Shown here: positions 42,603 to 51,970 of the stretch, piece by piece
Layout of the letters: every line of letters begins with the position of its first letter
Position numbering within the stretch: position 1 is the stretch's first letter
Assembly (NCBI RefSeq): GCF_900302445.1
Contig: NZ_ONZF01000003.1
Coordinates: forward strand, 546,157-610,156
Direction of reading: 5' to 3'
Source of the DNA: Palleronia abyssalis
GTDB taxonomy: Bacteria; Pseudomonadota; Alphaproteobacteria; Rhodobacterales; Rhodobacteraceae
Length of the DNA stretch: 64,000 nucleotides
Position numbers and translations under genes: made by a program
Notes under the pieces: model-generated
What the model was told of the DNA's origin: nothing
Seen by the model: the letters and a program-made list of their open reading frames with translations, nothing else
The model's database searches: none

Positions 42603-45470
42603 ATGAAGGACAGCCCCCATTTCGATCCCGCCCCACGCCTGGGCGACGAGGTCCGCAAGACCACCTGCTACATGTGCGCCTGCCGCTGCGGCATCGACGT
42701 CCATATGAAGGGCGAGGAGATCGCCTATATCGAGGGCAACCGCGACCACCCGATCAACAAGGGCGTCCTGTGCGCCAAGGGCGCTGCGGGGATCATGCAG
42801 CACACTTCTGCCGCGCGTCTGCGCGCGCCGCTGAAACGGGTAGGCGAGCGCGGCGAAGGCAAGTTCCAGGAGATCACCTGGGACGAGGCGCTGACGACCG
42901 TCGCCGACCGCCTGAGCCATATCCGCGCCACAGACCCCAAAAAGCTGGCCTTCTTCACCGGCCGCGACCAGTCGCAAAGCTTCACCGGTTTCTGGGCGCA
43001 GCAGTTCGGCACGCCCAACTACGCCGCGCATGGCGGCTTCTGCTCGGTCAACATGGCGGCGGCGGGGATCTATACCATCGGCGGCGCCTTCTGGGAATTC
43101 ATGTCGCCTGATTGGGAGAACGCGCAGCTGTTCCTGCTGTTCGGCACGGCCGAGGATCACGACAGCAATCCGATCAAGCTGGGCCTCGCCAAGTTGAAGG
43201 AACGCGGGGCGAAGGTCATCGCCGTGAACCCGATCCGCACCGGCTATAACGCGATCGCGGACGAATGGGTCGGCATCACGCCGGGCACCGACGGACTGTT
43301 CGTGCTGTCGCTGATCCACTGCCTGTTGCGATCAGGCAAGGTCGATCTGGATTACCTCGCGCGCTGGACGAATGCGGGCTGTCTGGTCGACGGCGACCCG
43401 AAATCCCCGACCCACGGCCTTCTGCTGAAGGACGACCGGGGCACGCCGCTGGTCCTCGACCGCGCGACGCGCAAGCCCCGCCCGTGGGACGCGGCGGGCG
43501 TGAAACCTGACCTTTCGGGGCGCTACCGCCGCGCCGGGGCCACGCACCGTTCGGTGTTCCTTCACATTGCTGACCGCTACTTGTCCGAGGACTACGCGCC
43601 CGAGCGCATCGGACCGAAATGCGGGATCGACCCTGCGCAGATCCACCGCATCGCCGCCGATCTTGCCCACACCGCCTTCGACCAAAGCTGGCAGCACAAG
43701 CAGGACTGGACCGACATGCGCGGCCAGCGCCACACCCATGTCACCGCCCGCCCCGTCGCCATGCACGCGATGCGCGGCATCTCGGCCCATTCCAACGGCT
43801 TCCAGACCGCGCGGGCCATCCATTTCCTGCAACTGCTGCTGGGCAGCATCGACGTCCCCGGTGGCAGCCGCTTCAAGCCGCCCTATCCCAAACCGGCCCA
43901 CGCCCACCCGCGCCCCCACGCGGGCTGCAAACCCGGCCAGCCGCTGGACGGCCCACATCTAGGCTTTCCACAAGGCCCCGAGGATCTGCTGGTCGAAGCC
44001 GACGGCACGCCTAAACGCCTCGACAAGGCGTTCAGTTGGGAGAACCCGCTGTCGATCCACGGCCTGATGCACATGGTGATCTCGAACGCCTATGCGGGCG
44101 ACCCGTACGAGATCGACACCCTGTTCCTCTACATGGCGAACATGGCCTGGAACTCGACCATGAACACCAGCCAGGTGATGGGGATGCTTTCGGACAAGGA
44201 CGAGGACGGCAACCACGTCATCCCCTTCATTGTCTGCGCCGACGCCTACAGCTCGGAAATCGTGGCCTATGCCGACATCGTGCTGCCCGACACGACCTAC
44301 CTTGAACGCCACGACTGCATCTCGCTTCTGGATCGCCCGATTTCCGAACCTGACCACGCCGCCGACGCCATCCGCTGGCCCGTGGTCGCGCCCGATCGGG
44401 ATGTGCGCCCCTTCCAGACCGTCCTGATCGACCTCGCCAACCGCATGGGCCTGCCCGGCTTCGTCGCGGACGGCCAGCCCCTTTATGCCGATTACGCCGA
44501 CTACATGGCCAACCACGAACGCCGCCCGGGCGTGGGCCCGCTGGCCGGCTGGCGCATCGCCGAGACCGGCCTGACAGACGGGCGCGGCCAGCCCAATGGC
44601 GGCCAGATCGACCAGTATATCAAGCATGGCGGCTTCAAGACCTACGAGGTTCCGCAGGCCGCGCGCTACATGAAGACCTTCAACACCGCGTGGTGGGACT
44701 GGTCGCAGCAGATGGGCTTTACCGACGCACCCGCCCCCGCGCCCTTCGCGCTGTGGTCCGAGCCGCTGCGCCGCTTCCAGATGGCGGCCGAGGACGGCGG
44801 CCCTTGCCCCGAACCCTATCGCGCCCGCATGCGGCTGACCCACGATCCCCTGCCGATCTGGTACGCTCCGCTGGAAGACGGCCACGCCGATCCCTATGAA
44901 TATCCGTATTATGCCCTGACCCAGCGCCCGGCGGCGATGTATCACTCGTGGGGCGGTCAGAATGTCTGGTTACGTCAAATCCACGGGCGAAATCCCCTCT
45001 ATTTGCCCACCAAATTGTGGGAAAAGTGCAAGTTTCAGGACGGCGACTGGGCCCGCGTCGCCTCGGTCCACGGCGAGATCACGGTCCCCGTCGCCCATAT
45101 GGCCGCCCTGAACGAGAACACGGTCTGGACGTGGAACGCCGTCGGCAAGCGCCGCGGCGCATGGGCGCTGTCGCCGAAGGCCCCCGAAGCCACCAAAGGC
45201 TTCCTGCTCAACCACATCATCCACGAGCTGCACCCCGAGAAGGGCGACGGCTTGCGCTGGTCGAACTCGGACCCGATCACCGGGCAGGCGGCGTGGTTCG
45301 ACTGCCGCGTGAAGGTTGAAAAGGTGAAGGCGCCCAAGGTCTCCCACCCCGCGATCGTGCGGCAGGACAGCCCCGTGGGCCAAGGCCCCGCCATTGTCGC
45401 GCGGCATACAGGTGCTGCGGCCGATCCCGCGCCCTCTCTCCTCGACCGGCTGAAGGCGCGCTTCCTGTGA
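42603..45470 (+). CDS. soeA: Sulfite dehydrogenase molybdopterin subunit SoeA
   Basis: 955 residues of the molybdopterin oxidoreductase family. CYMCACRCG followed about 27 residues later by GVLCAKG binds the N-terminal 4Fe-4S cluster, and the body binds two molybdopterin guanine dinucleotides. There is no Tat signal, so the enzyme faces the cytoplasm, which fits SoeABC rather than polysulfide or thiosulfate reductase. It should oxidise sulfite to sulfate and pass electrons through SoeB and SoeC to quinone. The ATG behind GAAGGG is preferred to an upstream in-frame start in non-coding sequence. Related formate or DMSO-type enzymes are less likely. Confidence 0.82.
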   Translation: MKDSPHFDPAPRLGDEVRKTTCYMCACRCGIDVHMKGEEIAYIEGNRDHPINKGVLCAKGAAGIMQHTSAARLRAPLKRVGERGEGKFQEITWDEALTTVADRLSHIRATDPKKLAFFTGRDQSQSFTGFWAQQFGTPNYAAHGGFCSVNMAAAGIYTIGGAFWEFMSPDWENAQLFLLFGTAEDHDSNPIKLGLAKLKERGAKVIAVNPIRTGYNAIADEWVGITPGTDGLFVLSLIHCLLRSGKVDLDYLARWTNAGCLVDGDPKSPTHGLLLKDDRGTPLVLDRATRKPRPWDAAGVKPDLSGRYRRAGATHRSVFLHIADRYLSEDYAPERIGPKCGIDPAQIHRIAADLAHTAFDQSWQHKQDWTDMRGQRHTHVTARPVAMHAMRGISAHSNGFQTARAIHFLQLLLGSIDVPGGSRFKPPYPKPAHAHPRPHAGCKPGQPLDGPHLGFPQGPEDLLVEADGTPKRLDKAFSWENPLSIHGLMHMVISNAYAGDPYEIDTLFLYMANMAWNSTMNTSQVMGMLSDKDEDGNHVIPFIVCADAYSSEIVAYADIVLPDTTYLERHDCISLLDRPISEPDHAADAIRWPVVAPDRDVRPFQTVLIDLANRMGLPGFVADGQPLYADYADYMANHERRPGVGPLAGWRIAETGLTDGRGQPNGGQIDQYIKHGGFKTYEVPQAARYMKTFNTAWWDWSQQMGFTDAPAPAPFALWSEPLRRFQMAAEDGGPCPEPYRARMRLTHDPLPIWYAPLEDGHADPYEYPYYALTQRPAAMYHSWGGQNVWLRQIHGRNPLYLPTKLWEKCKFQDGDWARVASVHGEITVPVAHMAALNENTVWTWNAVGKRRGAWALSPKAPEATKGFLLNHIIHELHPEKGDGLRWSNSDPITGQAAWFDCRVKVEKVKAPKVSHPAIVRQDSPVGQGPAIVARHTGAAADPAPSLLDRLKARFL

Positions 45471-46210
45471 CCGACCTGCCCACCCACACCGAAAAGACGC
45501 TGGGTCTGGTGATCGACCTCGACACCTGCGTCGGCTGTCACGCCTGCGTCGTCGCCTGCAAGGCCTGGAATACCGAGAATTACGGGGCGCCCCTGTCGGA
45601 CACCGACGCCCACGGCGCCACCCCCTCGGGCGCATGGCTCAACCGCGTCCACTCCTACGAGGTCACGCCCGAGGCCGGTCCGCCCCGGATCGTCCACTTC
45701 CCGAAATCCTGCCTGCATTGCCAGGACGCGCCTTGCGTCACCGTCTGCCCAACCGGCGCCAGCTACAAGCGCACCGAGGACGGGATCGTGCTGGTGAACG
45801 AGGCCGAATGCATCGGCTGCGGCCTTTGCGCCTGGGCCTGCCCCTACGGCGCGCGCGAACAGGACCCGTCGCAAAAGGTGATGAAGAAATGCACCCTCTG
45901 CGTCGACCGCATCGACAACCACAACCTGCCCGAAATCGACCGCGAACCGGCCTGCGTGCGCACCTGCCCCGCCAAGGCGCGTCATTTCGGCGACCTCTCG
46001 GATCCGGAAAGCCATGTCAGCCGCCTCGTGGCCGAGCGCGGCGGCATGGATCTGGCCCCCGAACAGGGCACCCGGCCCGTGAACAAGTACCTGCCACCCC
46101 GCCAGAAGGACGAGGAGATCGACATCCTCGCCCCCCTCCTCGCCCCCGTGGACCAAGAGCCGGGCGGCTTCCTCGGCTGGCTCGACCGGACGCTCGACCG
46201 GCTGGGCTGA
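45467..46210 (+). CDS. soeB: Sulfite dehydrogenase iron-sulfur subunit SoeB
   Basis: 247 residues. Four cysteine clusters are visible: CVGCHACVVAC, CLHCQDAPCVTVC, CIGCGLCAWACP and CTLC with a later CVRTCP. These indicate four 4Fe-4S centres as in DmsB-type electron-transfer subunits. It starts at GTG, overlapping the soeA stop (GTGA). Confidence 0.9.
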   Translation: MTDLPTHTEKTLGLVIDLDTCVGCHACVVACKAWNTENYGAPLSDTDAHGATPSGAWLNRVHSYEVTPEAGPPRIVHFPKSCLHCQDAPCVTVCPTGASYKRTEDGIVLVNEAECIGCGLCAWACPYGAREQDPSQKVMKKCTLCVDRIDNHNLPEIDREPACVRTCPAKARHFGDLSDPESHVSRLVAERGGMDLAPEQGTRPVNKYLPPRQKDEEIDILAPLLAPVDQEPGGFLGWLDRTLDRLG

Positions 46211-46227
46211 CCGCGCGAGGTCCGGGC

Positions 46228-46250
46228 CAGATTTTCGATCCGGAAATCTG
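46228..46250. repeat. Inverted repeat between soeB and soeC
   Basis: CAGATTT (46228-46234) and AAATCTG (46244-46250) pair around a nine-base loop. With a single bulge the stem extends through the flanking GGGC and GCCC. It lies in the 104-bp spacer and could slow decay or limit read-through into soeC. Confidence 0.5.
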
Positions 46251-46314
46251 CCCTACCAAATCCTGCCCCGCCGCGGGACTCGATTTCACCCGCAAAACCC
46301 GGCAACAAGGCGCA

Positions 46315-47166
46315 ATGCATCCCGCGCCGTCCCTCATTTTCTTCACCACCCTATCGGGGGCAGGCTTTGCCCTTCTGGCGCTGGCGTGCCTCGGCATTGC
46401 CCCGTCAACCGGCTGGGGCGGCTTGCTGGAATTCGCGCTGGCCTTCGGACTGGCGCTGTCCGGTCTTGCCGCATCGACCCTGCATCTGGGCCGCCCCGAA
46501 CGCGCGCTGAAGGCGTTCCGCGAATGGCGCAGCTCATGGCTGTCGCGCGAGGCGTGGCTGGCCTTTGGCACCTTGGGCTTGGGCGGTTTGACGGCGATCC
46601 TGTCGCTGACCGGCCTGCCCGCGCTGTTCCTCGGTCTGCCAACCGCCCTTCTGGCCATCGCGACCATCACCGCCACCGCCATGATTTATGCCCAGCTCAA
46701 AACCGTGCCGCGCTGGCACCATTGGTCCACACCAGCGCTGTTCCTTGCCCATGCCGCCACAGCCGGAACGCTGCTGGCCGGGCACCGCCTGCCCGCGGCG
46801 ATCCTGCTGGTGCTGACTGCAGCCGCGCAGTTCGCCGCGTGGAAAGCGGGCGACGCGCGCACCGGCCCTACGACCCGCGAATCCGCGACCGGCCTCGGGC
46901 CGAAGGTCCGCCCGTTCGAGGCGCCCCATACCGGCGAAAGCTACCTCACGCGCGAGATGGTGTTCGTCGTAGGCCGCAAGCACCGGCTGCGCCTGCGCTC
47001 TATCGGACTGGCCGCGGCCTATCTTGCCCCGCTCGCCTTCCTTGCGATCCCGCCCGCCCCGCTGGCCCTGCCGCTGGCCGCACTGACGCATCTGGGCGGC
47101 ACGCTGGTGATCCGCTGGCTGTTCTTCGCCGAGGCCGAGCACACCCTCGCCCTCTACTACCGCTGA
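46315..47166 (+). CDS. soeC: Sulfite dehydrogenase membrane anchor SoeC (DmsC family)
   Basis: 283 residues with about eight membrane helices and the DmsC-like RPERALKAFREWRSSWLSRE near residue 61. It anchors SoeAB to the membrane and passes electrons to the quinone pool. The ATG is the first methionine in the hydrophobic frame. The longer open frame upstream is a shadow of soeB. Confidence 0.87.
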   Translation: MHPAPSLIFFTTLSGAGFALLALACLGIAPSTGWGGLLEFALAFGLALSGLAASTLHLGRPERALKAFREWRSSWLSREAWLAFGTLGLGGLTAILSLTGLPALFLGLPTALLAIATITATAMIYAQLKTVPRWHHWSTPALFLAHAATAGTLLAGHRLPAAILLVLTAAAQFAAWKAGDARTGPTTRESATGLGPKVRPFEAPHTGESYLTREMVFVVGRKHRLRLRSIGLAAAYLAPLAFLAIPPAPLALPLAALTHLGGTLVIRWLFFAEAEHTLALYYR

Positions 47167-47167
47167 T

Positions 47168-47290
47168 CGGCCCGTCCCGCGCGGTGCCGGGCGTTTGTCC
47201 GACGCGTATCCGGCATTTGCCCGACGCAAACCCGACCCGGGCCTTGCCTTTGTCCGGCGCATGTCCGACGAAAGCCCGACGTTTATTCCG
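47168..47290. repeat. Degenerate repeat block in the soeC-dgoK spacer
   Basis: The spacer is filled with variants of a short unit such as CGTTTGTCCGACGCGT (47191-47206), TATCCGGCATTTGCCCGACG, CTTTGTCCGGCGCATGTCCG and ATGTCCGACGAAAGCCCGAC. The first 50 bp (47168-47217) align with the livF tail at 26655-26705. No gene or strong promoter is obvious in the block. Confidence 0.6.
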
Positions 47291-47307
47291 AAATATGGAG
47301 AGGGGTC

Positions 47308-48201
47308 ATGCACCCGGACTGGATCGCCCTCGACTGGGGAACCTCGAACGTCAGGGCTTGGGCCATGGACCGCGCAGGCGGCGTTCTGGCAGAAGCATCC
47401 TCCCCCCGCGGCATGGCGACCCTCAGCCCCGCAGAGTTCGAGCCCGCGTTCCTCGACCTCGTCTCGGACTGGACCCTGCCCGACGCCTGCCCCGTCTTCG
47501 CCTGCGGCATGGTCGGCGCCCGTCAGGGCTGGGCCGAGGCGGGGTATCAGGCGGTCCCCTGCGCGCCACTTTCCGGCACCCCCACCCGCGTGGAAACGCT
47601 GTCCGATCAGCTGGTCGTGCGGATCGTCCCCGGCCTCAGCCAGACCCGCCCGCCCGATGTGATGCGCGGCGAGGAGACGCAGATCGCGGGGTTCCTGTCG
47701 CCCAACCCGAAGTTCGACGGGACCCTGATCCTGCCCGGAACGCACACGAAATGGGTGCAGATTTCGGCCGGTGAGGTCGTGTCGTTCCAGACCGCGATGA
47801 CCGGCGAGATCTACGCGGCCCTCGCCCACCATACGGTCCTGCGCCATTCCATCACCGACGGCTGGGACGACGCGGCCTTCCTCGACGCGATCTCGGACGG
47901 CCTGTCCCGCCCTGAGGCGCTGGCCACCCGCGCCTTCCAGATCAGGGCGGATAACCTTCTGAACGGATTGGACTCTTCCACGGCCGCCGCGCGCCTGTCG
48001 GGCCTTCTGGTAGGCGCGGAACTGGCCAATGCACGCCCCTACTGGCTGGGCCTTCCGACCGCCATCGTCGGCGCCCCCAAGCTCGTTTCCCACTACGCGG
48101 CCGCCCTGAAAGCCCAGGGCGTGGCCCCCTTGATCGCAAGGGGCGATGCCTGCACCCTTGCCGGCCTGAAGGCCGCCCGCGCCCTATGGAAGGAGACCTG
48201 A
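47308..48201 (+). CDS. dgoK: 2-dehydro-3-deoxygalactonokinase DgoK
   Basis: 297 residues with the N-terminal phosphate-binding motif IALDWGTSNVRAW and the late GEETQIAGFL and LPGTHTKWV, typical of DgoK. It phosphorylates 2-keto-3-deoxygalactonate in the De Ley-Doudoroff route of D-galactose/galactonate use. It is the first gene of a three-gene operon. Confidence 0.93.
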   Translation: MHPDWIALDWGTSNVRAWAMDRAGGVLAEASSPRGMATLSPAEFEPAFLDLVSDWTLPDACPVFACGMVGARQGWAEAGYQAVPCAPLSGTPTRVETLSDQLVVRIVPGLSQTRPPDVMRGEETQIAGFLSPNPKFDGTLILPGTHTKWVQISAGEVVSFQTAMTGEIYAALAHHTVLRHSITDGWDDAAFLDAISDGLSRPEALATRAFQIRADNLLNGLDSSTAAARLSGLLVGAELANARPYWLGLPTAIVGAPKLVSHYAAALKAQGVAPLIARGDACTLAGLKAARALWKET

Positions 48202-48204
48202 CCC

Positions 48205-48807
48205 ATGCGAGAGATCATCGCCATCCTGCGCGGCATCGACCCCGATGAGGCGGTCCCCGTCACCGAAGCCCTTGTGAACGCTGGAATAACCCGGATCGAG
48301 GTCCCGCTGAACTCCCCCTCTCCCTTTCTGTCGATCCGGGCGATGGTCGACACGTTCGGCGACGTGGCCCAGATCGGCGCGGGCACGGTCCTGACGCCCG
48401 AAGATGTACGTAACGTGGCCGAGACGGGCGCCCGCATGGTCGTCTCGCCCAATTGCGACCCCGAGGTCATCGCCGCCACGCGAACGGCGGGCCTCGACAG
48501 CTATCCCGGCGTCCTGACCCCGACGGAATGCTTCGCGGCGCTGAAGGCCGGCGCGACGGCCCTGAAGGTCTTTCCCGCCTTCCAGATGGGGATCGAGGGG
48601 CTGAAGGCCCTGCGCGCGGTCCTGCCAATCGAGACGCGGCTTTACATGGTCGGCGGTGTCGGCCCCGCGGCCTTCCGTGAGTGGGTCAGCGCGGGCGCGT
48701 CGGGCTTCGGCATCGGCTCGGCCCTCTACCGCCCCGGCGACACGCCCGAGGACGTCGCGACCCGCGCCGCCGAGATGGTTGCAGCCCATGATGGAGCTTT
48801 CGAATGA
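48205..48807 (+). CDS. dgoA: 2-dehydro-3-deoxy-6-phosphogalactonate aldolase DgoA
   Basis: 200 residues of the KDPG/KDPGal aldolase family (TIM barrel), with REIIAILRGIDPDEAVPV, the GAGTVLTPEDV loop and the Schiff-base lysine in ALKVFPAFQMG. It splits the product of DgoK to pyruvate and glyceraldehyde 3-phosphate. It overlaps the next gene (ATGA). Confidence 0.93.
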   Translation: MREIIAILRGIDPDEAVPVTEALVNAGITRIEVPLNSPSPFLSIRAMVDTFGDVAQIGAGTVLTPEDVRNVAETGARMVVSPNCDPEVIAATRTAGLDSYPGVLTPTECFAALKAGATALKVFPAFQMGIEGLKALRAVLPIETRLYMVGGVGPAAFREWVSAGASGFGIGSALYRPGDTPEDVATRAAEMVAAHDGAFE

Positions 48808-49664
48808 CAGTCACCGTCCACGACACGACGCGTTGCCTTCTGGGTGAAGGCCCCCTTTGGCATCCCCAGCGCGAACAGCTTTACTGGTGCGATATCCTCT
48901 CGCGCCGGGTGATGACGCGCGAAGGCGACCGTCTGCGCAGCTTCGATTTCGACCGCTTCGTCTCGTGCCTTGCGTGGGTCGACCAGGAACATCTGGCGGT
49001 TGCCACGCAGACCGATATTGCGCTTTTGAACGTGGAGACCGGGGAACAAACCCATCTTCACCCATTGGAGGCGGACAACCCCGCCACACGGTCCAATGAC
49101 GGGCGCGTCGACCCCTGGGGCGGGTTCTGGATCGGAACCATGGGCACCGGGAAAGAGGCGCAGGCCGGGTCGATCTATCGCTTTCACAAGGGCGCTTTGA
49201 CGCAGCTTCTGGACGGTATCACGATCACGAACGCCATCTGCTTCTCACCCCGTCACGACTGGGCGTATTTCACAGATACGCCGACGCAGATCGTCATGCG
49301 TTGGAAACTGGGGAGCGACGGAACCCCATTGGGCGACCCCGAACCCTTCATCGACGAGACCCGCGCGGGACACAGCCCGGACGGTGCCGTCTGCGACAGC
49401 GATGGCAGGCTGTGGGTCTCGCATTGGGGATCGGGCCGGGTTGCGATCTACAGCCCCGACGGCCAGTTCGAGCGAGAGGTTCGCCTGCCTGCCACCCAGA
49501 TCACCTGCCCGGCCTTCGGCGGTCCCGGTCTGGCCACGCTTTTCGCCACGTCGGCTGCCGTTGGGCTGTCGGAAGATGCCGTGACTTCAGACGTCGGCCA
49601 CGGCCGCACGTTTGCCGTGGCCGGTGAAGGTGTCGGTCAGCGCGAGCATCAGCTGATCATGTAG
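48804..49664 (+). CDS. SMP-30/gluconolactonase-family sugar lactonase
   Basis: 286 residues, six-bladed beta-propeller. The metal-ligand motifs are LLGEGPLWHP, SNDGRVDPWGGFWIGTM and HSPDGAVCDSDGRLW. Operon context suggests a galactonolactonase making galactonate for the DgoK/DgoA route. It ends in TAG, 28 bp before the convergent sugar dehydrogenase. Confidence 0.9.
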   Translation: MTVTVHDTTRCLLGEGPLWHPQREQLYWCDILSRRVMTREGDRLRSFDFDRFVSCLAWVDQEHLAVATQTDIALLNVETGEQTHLHPLEADNPATRSNDGRVDPWGGFWIGTMGTGKEAQAGSIYRFHKGALTQLLDGITITNAICFSPRHDWAYFTDTPTQIVMRWKLGSDGTPLGDPEPFIDETRAGHSPDGAVCDSDGRLWVSHWGSGRVAIYSPDGQFEREVRLPATQITCPAFGGPGLATLFATSAAVGLSEDAVTSDVGHGRTFAVAGEGVGQREHQLIM

Positions 49665-49692
49665 CGCCGGGCCGACGACGATCACGGTCCGC

Positions 49693-50880
49693 CTACCCTT
49701 CGGGCGTGATGCGCAGAAGCTCTCCGTTCGGCTTGTCGGTCACCAGAAGCACAGCTCCGTCCTGGTCGACATCGACGTCGCGAATACGCCCGCGATCTGT
49801 CACCAGACGTTCCTCGCCCGTGACCGTGTCGCCGTCCATCGTCAACCGGACCAGTGCGCCGGGCGCAAGGGATGCCGCAAGGACGTTCCCATCCCATTCC
49901 GGGAACATGTCCCCCTCGTAGAAGACGAAACCGCCGGGTGCGATCACCGGGTCCCAGTAATACCGCGGCTCGACGAATTCCTCGCGGCGCGGCTCTCCGA
50001 TCCCGATCAGGGGGCCGGAATATTGGCGGCCATAGCTGACGACGGGCCAGCCATAGTTTTGCCCGGCCTCGATCAGGTTCAGCTCGTCACCGCCGGCGGG
50101 GCCATGTTCCAAGCCCCAAAGCTGACCGGTCTCGGGATGAAGCGCAGCACCCTGCACGTTGCGGTGCCCCAGCGACCAGATCTCGCCTTTCGTACCGTCG
50201 ACGTCGTCGAAGGGATTGTCCTCGGGCAGGCTGCCATCCTGATGCACACGCACGATCTTGCCGTAGGTCTTGTCGAAATCTTGAGCGTAATCCCGATAGG
50301 TTGCGGTGAAGTGCTCGCCCGTCGTCACGAAAGCATAATCACCGTCCAGTACGACGCGGCTGCCGATATGCATGGCGTTGTCTGCGGGCGGATCCTGCAC
50401 GAAGATGTCGGTGACGTCCTGAAGCGCCGTGCCATCTTCGGATAGGGTCGCGCGGGCGGCGGCGGTCGCGGTCTGGCCGCTGCCCATGGGCTTGGCGTAG
50501 GTCAGGAACAGGGTGCGGCTTTCGGCGAAGTCTTCGGCCAATGCTACGTCCAGTAGACCGCCCTGATCGCGCGCGGCGACCTCGGGCACGTTCTGGATCG
50601 GATCCTGAACGGTGCCGTCACGGGTTACGATTCGAAGCTGACCGGCACGCTCGGTCACGATGTAGTTGCCATTCGGCAGGACCTCGACGGCCCAGGGATG
50701 GATCAGGCCGTCGGCCACGGTTTCGACCGACAGGGCCACCACTGTCTCTACGGCGGGGGCCCGGGTCTGGTTCTCGAATGCGGGTTCGAATTCGGGGACG
50801 TTCTTCGGCCCCTGCTCGACCTGTGCCGCGGCGCCAGTGGCCAGTGCGGTGGACAAAAGCATGGTGAGGGTGCGCGTCAT
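49693..50880 (-). CDS. PQQ-dependent aldose sugar dehydrogenase-like protein
   Basis: 395 residues with a signal peptide (1-19, ending GAAAQ). It is a periplasmic six-bladed propeller of the soluble glucose dehydrogenase/YliI type, with HPWAVEVLPNG, RDQGGLLDVAL, GHRNVQGAALHP and EHGPAGGDELN. It probably oxidises free sugars at C1 with PQQ as cofactor. It is convergent with the galactonate genes. Confidence 0.9.
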   Translation of the reverse strand: MTRTLTMLLSTALATGAAAQVEQGPKNVPEFEPAFENQTRAPAVETVVALSVETVADGLIHPWAVEVLPNGNYIVTERAGQLRIVTRDGTVQDPIQNVPEVAARDQGGLLDVALAEDFAESRTLFLTYAKPMGSGQTATAAARATLSEDGTALQDVTDIFVQDPPADNAMHIGSRVVLDGDYAFVTTGEHFTATYRDYAQDFDKTYGKIVRVHQDGSLPEDNPFDDVDGTKGEIWSLGHRNVQGAALHPETGQLWGLEHGPAGGDELNLIEAGQNYGWPVVSYGRQYSGPLIGIGEPRREEFVEPRYYWDPVIAPGGFVFYEGDMFPEWDGNVLAASLAPGALVRLTMDGDTVTGEERLVTDRGRIRDVDVDQDGAVLLVTDKPNGELLRITPEG

Positions 50881-51021
50881 GTTGTCGATCTCCCTTTCGT
50901 TGGTTTGCGGGATCAACGGACATACACCGCCCCCGTTCCGGCCGGCGCAATTCGTCGCAGCGGGATCTGCGGGCCGCCTTCCCGCGTTTTGGCCCGACAC
51001 GCATGATTGACGGAGGCCCTG

Positions 51022-51666
51022 ATGAGCGAGGCAAAGAAGACCGACCCCGAGCTGTGGGAAAAGGTGAAGGACGAGGTGACGCAGTCCGGCAAGGGTGGCG
51101 ATCCCGGCCAGTGGTCCGCGCGCAAGGCCCAGATGGCCGTGCAGGAATACAAGAAACGCGGCGGGGGGTATGCCGATGACGGCCCCGATCAGAAGGATAC
51201 CGATCTGCATGACTGGACCGAGGAGGACTGGGGCACCAAGTCGGGCGGCCAATCCGGCGAGACCGGCGAGCGGTATCTGCCCAAGAAGGTCCGGATGCTA
51301 CTGACCCAGGACGAATATGCCCGCTCGACCGAGAAGAAGAGGGACGGGTCGGGCCAATATGTCGACCAGCCGAAGGACGTCGAGGACAAGGTTGCGAAGA
51401 TCAAGAAGAACGGTCCGACGAAGGACATGCTGGACGAGCGTGCCCGGGATCTGGACATCGAAGGACGGTCGAACATGACCAAGGATGAGCTTCTGTCAGC
51501 CATCGACGACGCGACGGACGAGAACGGGCGCGGCAAGGGATCGAAAGCGTCGCTAGAGGCGAAGACGAAGGGCGAACTTTACGGCATGGCGCAGGAGCGC
51601 GATGTCGACGGGCGGTCCGACATGGACAAGGACGATCTGGTCGAGGCCCTGAATGATGCCGGTTGA
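51022..51666 (+). CDS. DUF5872 protein with two Rho_N/SAP-like C-terminal repeats
   Basis: 214 residues from the ATG behind GGAGG. The N-terminal part (LWEKVKDEVTQSGKGG, QWSARKAQMAVQEYKKRGGG and DWTEEDWGTKSG) matches DUF5872. The C-terminal half has two units of about 35 residues: PTKDMLDERARDLDIEGRSN and KTKGELYGMAQERDVDGRSD, each ending in a KxxLxxAxxDA helix. Such short helical repeats resemble Rho-factor N-terminal or SAP domains that bind nucleic acid. It is very charged and probably cytoplasmic, perhaps stress- or DNA-related. Its end overlaps the next gene by 14 bp. Confidence 0.82.
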   Translation: MSEAKKTDPELWEKVKDEVTQSGKGGDPGQWSARKAQMAVQEYKKRGGGYADDGPDQKDTDLHDWTEEDWGTKSGGQSGETGERYLPKKVRMLLTQDEYARSTEKKRDGSGQYVDQPKDVEDKVAKIKKNGPTKDMLDERARDLDIEGRSNMTKDELLSAIDDATDENGRGKGSKASLEAKTKGELYGMAQERDVDGRSDMDKDDLVEALNDAG

Positions 51667-51910
51667 GTTGTCGGACCTGTCGAAAGATGCCCTGCGCGAC
51701 CTCGCCTCTGTGCGCGAAGTGCCGGGGCATACGGACATGACCAAGGCGGACCTGATCGACGCGATGGACAATCAGGCCGAGGACGATCTGACCCCGTGGC
51801 TGGGCCTGACACGCAAGGAAATCTACGGGGCCGCGACAGAGGCTGGCATCGACGGGGCCAAGGACAAGGACAAGCGGTCGCTGATCCTCGAACTGGCTGG
51901 CAGGGTGTGA
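51653..51910 (+). CDS. Small protein made of two Rho_N/SAP-like repeats
   Basis: 85 residues, starting ATGATG inside the end of the preceding gene in another frame. Two repeats are visible: LSKDALRDLASVREVPGHTD with MTKADLIDAMDN, and LTRKEIYGAATEAGIDGAKD with a KRSLILEL helix. They align with the two repeats of the preceding protein in the same order. It probably arose by duplication and works with it. Confidence 0.75.
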   Translation: MMPVELSDLSKDALRDLASVREVPGHTDMTKADLIDAMDNQAEDDLTPWLGLTRKEIYGAATEAGIDGAKDKDKRSLILELAGRV

Positions 51911-51970
51911 CGCCCCCAAGAAGGCCAGGACTACGGCGCGGATCGGTCGGCAGCGAAAAGGAGAGAGAGT

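Noticed and set aside
41493..43319. 608-codon open frame on the minus strand
   Set aside because: It covers ligI and the start of soeA in the opposite direction. Its translation is low in recognisable motifs and it is a typical high-GC shadow frame.
51653..51666. Programmed frameshift joining the DUF5872 gene and the 85-residue gene
   Set aside because: No slippery sequence was found and the second gene has its own ATG; simple overlap explains it.
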